Source: an uncultured Bacilli bacterium
Lineage (GTDB): Bacteria; Bacillota_I; Bacilli_A; RF39; UBA660
Direction of reading: 5' to 3'
Assembly: GCA_947628725.1 (NCBI GenBank)
Contig: CANRAQ010000027.1
Location: forward strand, 1-13,689
DNA: 13,689 nt
Shown here: positions 7,594 through 13,677 of the stretch, piece after piece
Layout: every line of letters starts with the position of its first letter
Numbering within the stretch: position 1 is the first letter of the stretch
Notes under the pieces: generated by a model
Database searches by the model: none
The model's input: only the letters and a program-made list of their open reading frames with translations
What the model was told of the DNA's origin: nothing
Program-made: the position numbers and the translations under genes

Positions 7594-8313
7594 TTATTCA
7601 AAGTATTTTTTTACTTCTTCAGTATAATCTCCATTATCTAAATGAGTATAAATTGGTGGTAATATTTTAAGACCAGGATTTCCATTTTTAGATCCTTCAA
7701 TAAGCATTATATTTGCTTCCATATTCTTTTTAGGATAAACAAATTGAACTCTTTTAGGTTCTATATTATTTTTTTTCATCTCTTCTACCACTTCAATAAA
7801 TCTCTCTGGTCTATGTACAATAGCGATTACACCATTATTTTTTAATAATTTTTTAGCTATTGTAAATAATTCACTTAAATTTAATTTAACTTCATGCCTA
7901 GCAATAGTCTTGTAGTCATTTTTATTTATATTTGATGATTCTATATATTTAAAAAAAGGTGGATTACATGTAATTATATCAAATGTATCTGTTTCTTCTT
8001 TTTTATAATAATCATTTATATCTTCATTTATTATAGTTATTTGATCTTCCTTATTATTTATTTTGATTGATTCTTTCGCAAGCAAAAATACATCTTTTTG
8101 TATTTCTACTCCTGTTATATGTACATTTGTCTTAGTAGATAAAATTAAAGGTATAGGTGCGTTACCACAACCTATATCGAGTATTTTATTTATCTTTTTA
8201 TTTATAGTTACAAAATTAGGAAGTAATACAGAATCTAAAGAAAAATTAAACATTTCATTATCTTGAACAATTTTTAAATCTTTATATCCTAACAAATAAT
8301 TAATTACTTTCAT
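7594..8313 (-). CDS. tRNA1(Val) (adenine37-N6)-methyltransferase-like protein (TrmN6/YabB family)
   Basis: A 239-residue class I SAM-dependent methyltransferase. It starts with the family's NYLLGYKDLKIVQ...FNFSLDSVLL segment (5-31). It has the SAM-binding motif I LDIGCGNAPIPLI (45-57), an acidic motif II ending GVE (68-70), and the amino-methyltransferase motif NPPF (117-120). ARHE at 138-141 is also typical of YabB/TrmN6 proteins. The E. coli member methylates N6 of A37 in tRNA1(Val); B. subtilis YabB occupies the same genomic place next to ricT (yaaT) and rsmI. The substrate in this organism is inferred from position and family. The gene overlaps the end of ricT by 14 bases, with GGAAG upstream of its ATG, so translation is probably coupled. 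Confidence 0.88.
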   Translation of the reverse strand: MKVINYLLGYKDLKIVQDNEMFNFSLDSVLLPNFVTINKKINKILDIGCGNAPIPLILSTKTNVHITGVEIQKDVFLLAKESIKINNKEDQITIINEDINDYYKKEETDTFDIITCNPPFFKYIESSNINKNDYKTIARHEVKLNLSELFTIAKKLLKNNGVIAIVHRPERFIEVVEEMKKNNIEPKRVQFVYPKKNMEANIMLIEGSKNGNPGLKILPPIYTHLDNGDYTEEVKKYFE

Positions 8314-9091
8314 GCTTATCTACTTCCACTATTTGACCATCTTTTAATTCAACTCTATATGTTTGATTTAAAATATCTACACTTATAACTTTTCCTTCTC
8401 CATCTTTTGTTTCAACTTTTTTTCCTACTTTTGGCAATGTTTTAGAATATTCTCTATAACATTCATTTTCATATTTTAAACAACATAAAAGTCTGCCACA
8501 CACACCATTAATTTTGGTAGGATTAAGCGCTATATTTTGTGTTTTAGCCATATTTATAGATACAGAATCTAGATCACATAAAAATTTTGAACAACATAAT
8601 TCTCTTCCACATGACCCAAATCCTCCTACTTCTTTCGCTTTATCTCTTACACCAACTTGTCTAAGTTCTATTCTAGTTTTATATATATTAGCTAAATCTT
8701 TAGCCAATTTTCTAAAATCTACTCTATTATCTGATAAAAAAGTAAATAGTAATTGACTTCTATCAAAAGTATAATTAGAGTCTAAAATCATCATATTTAG
8801 ATTATGTTTTTCTACTAATTCTTTACATTTTTTTAAAGCCTTTTTTGCATCTTCAACATTTTTTAAATGTTTTTCTTCATCTTTTTTAGTAGCAACTCTA
8901 ATAACTTTACTAAGTGAACTTTTTATTTTAGAAGAGTCAATTTTAAAATTTTCAAGTTCTACATTGCCAAATTGTAGTCCTCTTTCAGTATTAACTATTA
9001 CTTTAGTTCCTTTACTTAACTTATTATTGTTAGGTGAAAAATAATAAATTTTGCTATTATGTTTAAATGATATTCCTACAACTTCTAACAT
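8300..9091 (-). CDS. ricT: RicT/YaaT, PSP1-domain protein of the Ric (Y) complex
   Basis: A 263-residue PSP1-domain protein. In B. subtilis RicT forms a complex with RicA (YmcA) and RicF (YlbF) that carries two [4Fe-4S] clusters. The complex promotes RNase Y-dependent mRNA maturation and influences sporulation, competence and biofilm formation. The defining features are two related Cys-rich blocks, GSCGRELCCS (159-168) and GVCGRLLCC (196-204), giving C161, C166, C167, C198, C203 and C204, with further Cys at 172 and 211. The PSP1 core around TFDRSQLLFTFLSDNRVDFR (108-127) is well kept. Its ATG comes one base after the holB stop codon and its ribosome binding site lies inside the end of holB. 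The holB-ricT adjacency is a Firmicutes hallmark. Confidence 0.95.
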   Translation of the reverse strand: MLEVVGISFKHNSKIYYFSPNNNKLSKGTKVIVNTERGLQFGNVELENFKIDSSKIKSSLSKVIRVATKKDEEKHLKNVEDAKKALKKCKELVEKHNLNMMILDSNYTFDRSQLLFTFLSDNRVDFRKLAKDLANIYKTRIELRQVGVRDKAKEVGGFGSCGRELCCSKFLCDLDSVSINMAKTQNIALNPTKINGVCGRLLCCLKYENECYREYSKTLPKVGKKVETKDGEGKVISVDILNQTYRVELKDGQIVEVDKHESN

Positions 9092-9092
9092 C

Positions 9093-10052
9093 TTATTTTC
9101 TCCCTTCCAAGTTTATTATAAGTTTATCCATCAATGCATTACTATTTATATTAAATTTTATTTTTTCTCTCAAATCCATTATAACATTTATTTTATGAAT
9201 TATATTATCAATAGTATTTTTATCTGATACATATTTTAAATTTTCTATTTGATCGTTAAATATCAAAATATCATTATTTAACATGTAATTTAATACATCT
9301 TTATAAAACAAAAGCATAATTGAAAAAGCGATATATATTGAATCTCTTTCTTTAAAATAATTATTCCAATATTTATTTATATATAATAATGTTAATTCTT
9401 TATTTTCTTCATAGTATTTAATAAAATCAATTATATGAAATACATTTTCCATATTATGTTCATCTATTATATACTCTTCTATTTTTTTATTATCGTTAAA
9501 TAATTCATTAGCAATTTTTTTTAATAAAGGATCTTCTTTTTTTATATTATTTGGTCTTAAACTTAAAATTTGACACCTAGATACTATTGTATTTAAAAGT
9601 TGATATGCATTTTCTGTTATTAAAATTGCAATTATGCCATCTTCTGGTTCTTCTAAAAATTTCAATAAAGAATTTGATGATGAAACATTTAATTTATGTG
9701 CATCATTTATTATGTATACCTTTTTTGTTCCAATTATAGATTTTTTAGAAAATTCACTTTGTAATTCATCTAATTGAGATTTTTTTATCCATTGTCCATC
9801 AGGCTCTATTATTTTAAGTTCAATAAATTCTCTTTTATCTATAGTATTGCATTGATTACAATTCTTACATTTTTCTTTATTACTATAATTATTGGGACAC
9901 AATAAATATTTAGCAAATGCTATAGCTAAATCTAATGCTTTATAATAACCATTTGTTTCAAGTAAAAAGGCATGACTACATTTATTATTTTTAACTGAAT
10001 TTATCAATGTTTTATATGCAATAGTCTGCTCTATACTAAAATCATCTAGCAT
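9093..10052 (-). CDS. holB: DNA polymerase III delta' subunit
   Basis: A 319-residue clamp-loader subunit that works with DnaX and the delta subunit to load the sliding clamp. Visible features: a degenerate Walker A region around ETNGYYKA (32-39), as expected because delta' does not hydrolyse ATP; a zinc module with C52, C62, C65 and C68; the Walker B-like IINDAHKL (114-121); LLKFLEEP (129-136); and the SRC motif (158-160) that acts as arginine finger toward DnaX. The C-terminal collar domain is poorly conserved, as usual. GGGAGG precedes the ATG, and a good promoter lies just upstream. In B. subtilis tmk and yaaQ/yaaR sit directly before holB; here they are absent and holB follows the bofA-like gene. 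Confidence 0.95.
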   Translation of the reverse strand: MLDDFSIEQTIAYKTLINSVKNNKCSHAFLLETNGYYKALDLAIAFAKYLLCPNNYSNKEKCKNCNQCNTIDKREFIELKIIEPDGQWIKKSQLDELQSEFSKKSIIGTKKVYIINDAHKLNVSSSNSLLKFLEEPEDGIIAILITENAYQLLNTIVSRCQILSLRPNNIKKEDPLLKKIANELFNDNKKIEEYIIDEHNMENVFHIIDFIKYYEENKELTLLYINKYWNNYFKERDSIYIAFSIMLLFYKDVLNYMLNNDILIFNDQIENLKYVSDKNTIDNIIHKINVIMDLREKIKFNINSNALMDKLIINLEGRK

Positions 10053-10080
10053 AATAAACCTCCCAACAAATTACATATAC

Positions 10081-10109
10081 ATTATATCATAAAATATATA
10101 TAATTTTAA
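10081..10109 (-). promoter_or_regulatory. Promoter of the holB - ricT - trmN6-like - rsmI unit
   Basis: On the minus strand there is TTAAAA (10109-10104, four of six matches to the -35), a 17-base spacer ending in TGA, and a perfect TATAAT (10086-10081). The TGn before the -10 makes it an extended -10 promoter. It sits downstream of a terminator and about 30 bases before the holB ATG, as expected for a fresh transcription start. Confidence 0.65.
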
Positions 10110-10140
10110 CATTGATAAACATTTTAAATATAATCAAATT

Positions 10141-10185
10141 AGTAATATAAAAGCATGAATGTTTAATATAGTAACACTCATGCTT
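10141..10185 (-). terminator. Rho-independent terminator after the dnaX - recR - bofA-like unit
   Basis: A 13-bp stem (AAGCATGAGTGTT with AACATTCATGCTT, one G-U pair) encloses a 9-base loop and is followed on the minus strand by TTATATTACT. Counting the two T that close the stem, the 3' side reads CTTTTATATT. It lies about 25 bases past the bofA-like stop codon, ahead of the holB promoter. It is the strongest terminator-like structure in the window. Confidence 0.75.
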
Positions 10186-10209
10186 AATATTTTATTTTTA
10201 ACATTTATA

Positions 10210-10398
10210 TTAATATATGAAAAACATTATAAATATTAAAGCCAACATCGATGGTACTCCAAGTAAACTTATTATGCCTACTGTATATATGTTTATTGGA
10301 AGTATCAAACCTATTGGTTGAACTAATAAATTATATCCATATAGTAAAAAAGAACTAATAATTACTCTTTTTATTATTTTAAACAATTTTTTTAACAT
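10210..10398 (-). CDS. BofA-like small membrane protein
   Basis: A 62-residue hydrophobic protein with a basic N terminus (MLKKLFKIIKR) and two membrane-spanning stretches (about 12-33 and 39-61). The C-terminal half carries the BofA pattern: ILPINIYTVGIISLLGVPSM (32-51), comparable to the HVPIN...ISGILGIPG segment of B. subtilis BofA (87 residues). BofA inhibits the SpoIVFB protease that activates sigma-K in sporulation. In B. subtilis it lies just after recR, exactly as here, so position supports the family. This copy is short, and nothing in the window shows that the organism sporulates; the function is therefore uncertain. ATG 10398 is chosen over GTG 10407 because AGGTGG sits five bases before it. 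It is probably the last gene of the dnaX unit, with a terminator directly downstream. Confidence 0.8.
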   Translation of the reverse strand: MLKKLFKIIKRVIISSFLLYGYNLLVQPIGLILPINIYTVGIISLLGVPSMLALIFIMFFIY

Positions 10399-10403
10399 AT
10401 TGT

Positions 10404-10409
10404 CCACCT
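10404..10409 (-). promoter_or_regulatory. Ribosome binding site that fixes the bofA-like start
   Basis: AGGTGG lies five bases before ATG 10398 and overlaps the alternative GTG at 10407, which argues against the longer reading. Confidence 0.6.
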
Positions 10410-10436
10410 AATTTATATTATGTTTAAAATAATAAA

Positions 10437-11051
10437 TTATGAATCTTTATTAGTTGATATATCCATTCTATTTTCTAAAGCCATTTCTAGTGTCAATGAA
10501 TCTACATAATCTATTTCGGCACCTATTGGTATTCCATACGCTATTTTACTTATTTTTACATTTAAATCTTCTAGTATTCTTGATATATAAAGAGAAGTTG
10601 TTTCTCCTTCTATACTAGGTTTCAATGCTAAAATTACTTCTTCTATTTTTTCTTTTTTTACTCTATCTACTAAACTTGAAATATTTAAATCTTCTGGATT
10701 AATTCCATCTATTGGTGATATAAGTCCATCTAATACATGATAATATCCATCAAATATATTTAATTTTTCAAATAATATAACATTCTTGGGTTCTTCTACT
10801 ACACATAATATTTTATTATTTCTATTTTTATCTTTGCATATTTCACATAATTCACTTTCACTTAAATTGTTACATTTAGTACATCTTTTAATTTTAGTTT
10901 TTGAATCTTTAAGCGAATTTGAAAATATATCTATAGTTTCACTATCAATATCTAAAACTGATAAAGCAAGCCTTTCTGCAGTTTTTTCACCTATTCCTGG
11001 TAATTTTTTAAAGCACTCTATCAAATTTAGTATAGTACTTGGATATTTCAT
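10437..11051 (-). CDS. recR: Recombination mediator protein RecR
   Basis: A 204-residue RecR of normal length (about 198 in B. subtilis). RecR acts with RecO, and in some species RecF, to load RecA onto gapped DNA. Order of parts: helix-hairpin-helix KKLPGIGEKTAERLAL (15-30), zinc finger with C57, C60, C69 and C72, a TOPRIM domain beginning CVVEEP (83-88) and containing PSIEGETTSLYI (145-156), and the C-terminal GIPIGAEIDYVDSLTLEMAL (173-192). Relatives usually have N-P-T in place of K-P-S at the TOPRIM block, a mild change. The ATG shares one base with the ebfC stop codon (TAATG), so the two are translationally coupled. The dnaX - ebfC - recR order is conserved across many bacteria. Confidence 0.97.
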   Translation of the reverse strand: MKYPSTILNLIECFKKLPGIGEKTAERLALSVLDIDSETIDIFSNSLKDSKTKIKRCTKCNNLSESELCEICKDKNRNNKILCVVEEPKNVILFEKLNIFDGYYHVLDGLISPIDGINPEDLNISSLVDRVKKEKIEEVILALKPSIEGETTSLYISRILEDLNVKISKIAYGIPIGAEIDYVDSLTLEMALENRMDISTNKDS

Positions 11052-11347
11052 TAGAATAAACCTGGTATTCCGTTTGTGTATTTTCCCATTTTTGATTCAG
11101 TTTCTTTATCTACTTGTTTTATCGCATCATTAAAGGCAACAACAATCATATCTTGTAATAATTCTACATCGTCTTGTTCTATTTTTTCTATATCTATTTT
11201 TACATCTAATATTTCTTTTCTACCATTCATTTTAACTGTAACTATTGAAGATTTACCAACAAATTCAGTTGAATTTATTTGTTCTTGAGTTTCTAACATT
11301 TCTTTTTGTAATTTTTGTGCTTGTTTAAGCATTGCTTGCATATTCAT
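11051..11347 (-). CDS. YbaB/EbfC family nucleoid-associated protein
   Basis: A 98-residue YbaB/EbfC (B. subtilis YaaK) protein. The family forms small dimers that bind DNA and are thought to act as nucleoid-associated proteins. Evidence: an N-terminal amphipathic helix MLKQAQKLQKEMLETQEQI (5-23), the strand region ending TVKMNGRKEILDVKID, and the C-terminal GIPGLF (93-98), close to the family's G-x-P-G-x-F ending. The ATG at 11347 is preceded by AGAAGGA; M3 at 11341 is an alternative. The gene lies between dnaX (15 bases away) and recR (one-base overlap), the most conserved neighbourhood known for this family. Confidence 0.94.
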   Translation of the reverse strand: MNMQAMLKQAQKLQKEMLETQEQINSTEFVGKSSIVTVKMNGRKEILDVKIDIEKIEQDDVELLQDMIVVAFNDAIKQVDKETESKMGKYTNGIPGLF

Positions 11348-11362
11348 ATTTTTTCCTTCTTT

Positions 11363-13039
11363 CTAATTATATACTATCATATCTTCAAAAATATCTTCTA
11401 TTTCATTTTTGTTTGTGTTTTTTACTTCTTTATTTTTATTATCTATATCATAAATTTCATTTAGAGTTTCTATCTCCTCTTTATATTTATACTTATTTAT
11501 TTTAGATTTCATATTTTTATTGAAATCTGTTTTTATTGGATTCCACTCTTCTTCACTGACTGAAATTGGCTTATAATTAATTGAAAATACTTTATTAAAT
11601 AAGTTTTCTATTTCAATTAAAGAAGCATTAAAACAGTCAGACAAATTTGATAATTTATAGACAAATATTAAATTATCTTTTCCCTTTGCTTTTAGTTCAC
11701 CATCCAAAATTAATGAAACTGTAGAACTATAATCAGGATCTAATAATAATTCTTTTAATTTTTCTAATTCACTTTTAAAGTTAATTAATTCTTTTTTATC
11801 AAAATTTGCCAAAGTATTTTCAACTCTTAATTTTTTTAATGATTCTATTTTACTTTTTGTTTGTTCATCTAATGGCTTTTCTTCTATTTTCTTTTCTATT
11901 TTAATTGTCTTTTTTTCTTCGTATAATGGTTCTTCGTTTTTTACTACAGTTTTTTCTATATTTTTTTCTTTTAATTCAATTATTTTTATTACGGATAATT
12001 CAAATATCAATTTGCTATTTTCAGTATTTTTACTTGATTTTAATGCATCTAGTAATATTTGAATTGAATTATATATTTGTTCTTCATTTTTTAAATTGCA
12101 TATTTCTTCATACATTTTTTTTGATTCTTCATCTTCAAAATATTCTGAACAATTATAAAATATTAATGTATTTTTTAAAAAATCAACTATCATTTCTATT
12201 ATCTTTGTTAAATTTTTTCCTTCATTATTATAGTTATCTATTAAATTAAATACCTCATTTAAATTATTATTATATATTTTTTTTACAAGTTCACTTATTT
12301 CTTTAGTTGTTATAGTTCCATAAACAGAATGTACATCATTTATATTTATTTTTTCTGTTGTATAAGCTGTCAACTGATCTAATAATCCAATTGAATCTCT
12401 CATACCTCCATCTGATAGATTAGCAATTAATTTTATAGCATCTTCTTCTATTTGAATATTTTCAGTTTCACATATATATTTTAATCTTTCAATAATATCA
12501 ATCGTACTTATTTTTTTAAAGTCAAATCTTTGACATCTAGATAATATTGTAGATGGTATTTTATGTGGTTCTGTAGTTGCAAGTATAAAAATTATATGCT
12601 CTGGTGGCTCTTCTAATGTTTTTAATAATGCATTAAAAGCTGCTGTAGTTAACATATGTACTTCATCAACTATATAAATTTTATATTTTCCAAATGATGG
12701 TACTAATCCAACTTTATCCCTTAATTCGCGTATTTCATCTACACCGTTATTTGATGCAGCATCTATTTCAATTATATCTGTATTTTGTCTATAATTAGTT
12801 TGTGTACAACTTACACATTTATTACATGGTGTTATTCCATCTAATGATTCACAGTTAACTATTTTAGCAAATATTTTAGCTATACTAGTTTTACCTGTTC
12901 CTCTTGGTCCAGTAAATAAGTAGGCATGATTTATTTTATTATTTAAAATACTATTAGTTAAAGTTTTTATTATAACTTTTTGACCTACAACATCATCAAA
13001 AGTTTCAGGTCTATATTTTCTATATAAAGCCTTATACAT
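11363..13039 (-). CDS. dnaX: DNA polymerase III tau (and possibly gamma) subunit
   Basis: A 558-residue clamp-loader motor subunit, close to the B. subtilis length. The AAA+ module has Walker A GPRGTGKT (44-51), a zinc module with C63, C72, C75 and C78, Walker B VDEVHML (124-130), TLEEPPEHIIF (141-151) and the SRC arginine finger (167-169). Domain III follows to about residue 360, then a Lys/Glu-rich linker (about 360-400) and a tau-type C-terminal region. At codons 375-377 (GAA AAA AAG) is an in-frame A AAA AAG heptamer. A -1 shift there adds Asp-Asn and stops, giving a gamma-like 379-residue product. GAGGTGAAAT precedes the ATG. tadA and a possible weak terminator lie upstream; ebfC follows 15 bases downstream. 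Confidence 0.97.
   Translation of the reverse strand: MYKALYRKYRPETFDDVVGQKVIIKTLTNSILNNKINHAYLFTGPRGTGKTSIAKIFAKIVNCESLDGITPCNKCVSCTQTNYRQNTDIIEIDAASNNGVDEIRELRDKVGLVPSFGKYKIYIVDEVHMLTTAAFNALLKTLEEPPEHIIFILATTEPHKIPSTILSRCQRFDFKKISTIDIIERLKYICETENIQIEEDAIKLIANLSDGGMRDSIGLLDQLTAYTTEKININDVHSVYGTITTKEISELVKKIYNNNLNEVFNLIDNYNNEGKNLTKIIEMIVDFLKNTLIFYNCSEYFEDEESKKMYEEICNLKNEEQIYNSIQILLDALKSSKNTENSKLIFELSVIKIIELKEKNIEKTVVKNEEPLYEEKKTIKIEKKIEEKPLDEQTKSKIESLKKLRVENTLANFDKKELINFKSELEKLKELLLDPDYSSTVSLILDGELKAKGKDNLIFVYKLSNLSDCFNASLIEIENLFNKVFSINYKPISVSEEEWNPIKTDFNKNMKSKINKYKYKEEIETLNEIYDIDNKNKEVKNTNKNEIEDIFEDMIVYN
11901..11915 (-). promoter_or_regulatory. Possible -1 frameshift/slippage site in dnaX
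   Basis: The heptamer A AAA AAG (11915-11909) is in the X-XXY-YYZ register relative to the dnaX reading frame and sits within a run of seven A. After a -1 slip the ribosome reads GAC AAT TAA, stopping at 11903-11901. This is the geometry of the E. coli tau/gamma site. I see neither a Shine-Dalgarno-like stimulator just upstream nor a downstream stem-loop, so the element is unproven. Confidence 0.4.
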
Positions 13040-13060
13040 ATTTCACCTCGCCACATTATT

Positions 13061-13066
13061 ATTATA
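13061..13066 (-). promoter_or_regulatory. Possible -10 box before dnaX
   Basis: A perfect TATAAT (minus strand) lies 21 bases upstream of the dnaX ATG. The matching -35 position is a T-run with little similarity to TTGACA. It would give a very short leader that still contains the GAGG site. Weak call. Confidence 0.3.
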
Positions 13067-13079
13067 CACTTATAATCAA

Positions 13080-13126
13080 CAAAAAAAAAGACTATCTAAC
13101 TGTTTTAAAAAACTGTTTTATTAGAT
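13080..13126 (-). terminator. Possible weak terminator after tadA
   Basis: The end of tadA can form a stem ATCTAA/TTAGAT (13121-13126 with 13094-13099) around a large loop that contains a direct repeat AAAACAGTT. Nine T follow on the minus strand (13089-13081). The T-run is good but the stem is short and A/U-rich, so termination would be partial. Confidence 0.35.
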
Positions 13127-13505
13127 CTAAACATTCATTTTTTTTGACATATGGAATTATCTCTATATCATTAAGATGTTCAGTAAAGCCATAATTTTCA
13201 TTATTTATACCATATACAACTTTTTTTATTCTAGATTGTTTTATCGCACCACAACACATCATACATGGTTCCATAGTTGTATATAATACACAATCATCAA
13301 GTCTCCAATTTTTAAGTTTTTTATTTGCTTTTTGTATTGCTATTAACTCAGCATGTTTTGTTAAACATTTTGTTTTTTCTTTTTTATTATGTGCTTGGGA
13401 AATAATTTTATTATTTTTTACTATAACACATCCTACTGGTATTTCCTTTTTTTTAAATGCTTTTTTTGCTTCTTTTAATGCAATATTCATATAATAATCA
13501 TTCAT
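13092..13505 (-). CDS. tadA: tRNA-specific adenosine-34 deaminase TadA
   Basis: A 137-residue zinc deaminase that converts A34 of tRNA-Arg(ACG) to inosine, needed to read CGU/CGC/CGA Arg codons. The active-site signature is complete: HAE with zinc ligand H51 and proton-shuttling E53, then PCMMC with ligands C81 and C84. EIPVGCVIVKNNKII (21-35) and the HN at 39-40 are typical of the family. It is a little shorter than B. subtilis TadA (about 160), lacking the C-terminal tail. Its position between the SRP RNA and dnaX is the same neighbourhood as in B. subtilis, although there the SRP RNA gene lies between tadA and dnaX. The ATG has TTGGAGG upstream, and that site directly abuts a parS-like palindrome. 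Confidence 0.93.
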   Translation of the reverse strand: MNDYYMNIALKEAKKAFKKKEIPVGCVIVKNNKIISQAHNKKEKTKCLTKHAELIAIQKANKKLKNWRLDDCVLYTTMEPCMMCCGAIKQSRIKKVVYGINNENYGFTEHLNDIEIIPYVKKNECLDLIKQFFKTVR

Positions 13506-13514
13506 AAGACCTCC

Positions 13515-13534
13515 AATGTTCCACGTGGAACATT
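13515..13534. promoter_or_regulatory. parS site 1 (ParB/Spo0J binding palindrome)
   Basis: The core TGTTCCACGTGGAACA (13517-13532) is a perfect 16-bp palindrome matching the bacterial parS consensus TGTTnCACGTGAAACA except for one base in the right arm, where the change makes it symmetric. Flanking AA/TT extends it to 20 bp. It lies immediately upstream of the tadA ribosome binding site. ParB binding here would nucleate the origin-segregation complex. Confidence 0.85.
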
Positions 13535-13553
13535 ACTTTTAATTATTATTTTT

Positions 13554-13583
13554 ATAACAATGTTCCACGTGGAACATTGTTAT
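13554..13583. promoter_or_regulatory. parS site 2, within a 30-bp perfect palindrome
   Basis: The same core TGTTCCACGTGGAACA recurs at 13561-13576, 44 bp (centre to centre) from site 1. Here the symmetry extends seven bases further on each side (ATAACAA / TTGTTAT), making a 30-bp perfect inverted repeat. It sits just downstream of the SRP RNA end. As RNA it could form a very stable hairpin, but no T-run follows on either strand, so it is not a classical terminator. Confidence 0.85.
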
Positions 13584-13587
13584 GTAT

Positions 13588-13666
13588 AAAAAAAGCACAC
13601 ACATTTAGTGATTTTTAAGGCTGCTGTTTTCCAACTCTGACCTGATTCAAATATAAATGTTGTGCA
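13588..13666 (-). ncRNA. ffs: Small signal recognition particle RNA (4.5S-type)
   Basis: The minus strand contains GGTCAG...GGAA...CAGCAGCC (13642-13619), the conserved SRP helix 8 that binds Ffh. The apical part is GUU-GGAA-AAC, a GGAA tetraloop on a short stem. Relative to the E. coli sequence a U-A pair is replaced by G-C, a compensatory change. The ends pair: GCACA-ACATTT (13665-13655) with AAATGTGTGTGC (13606-13595), closing one long hairpin of about 71 bases. It is followed by seven T (13594-13588), so the RNA carries its own terminator-like tail. At roughly 75-80 bases it is the small form, without the Alu domain of the B. subtilis scRNA (about 270 bases). Position next to tadA and dnaX agrees with Firmicutes gene order. 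Exact ends are estimated from the helix. Confidence 0.92.
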
Positions 13667-13671
13667 TATAT

Positions 13672-13677
13672 ATAATA
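13672..13677 (-). promoter_or_regulatory. Possible -10 box of the SRP RNA gene
   Basis: TATTAT on the minus strand lies seven bases before the predicted 5' end of the RNA at 13665. The -35 region would fall beyond the window edge and cannot be seen. Confidence 0.35.

Noticed and set aside
10786..11133. Plus-strand reading frame across recR and ebfC
   Set aside because: It is antisense to two well-supported genes and has no recognisable domain.
11905..12249. Plus-strand Leu/Phe-rich reading frame within dnaX
   Set aside because: It looks like a membrane protein only because Lys/Glu/Asn codons read in antisense give Phe/Leu/Ile. It overlaps dnaX entirely and lacks a convincing start context.
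13554..13583. The 30-bp palindrome as a Rho-independent terminator of the SRP RNA
   Set aside because: No T-run follows on either strand, while the SRP helix itself is followed directly by seven T. The parS core explains the symmetry better.
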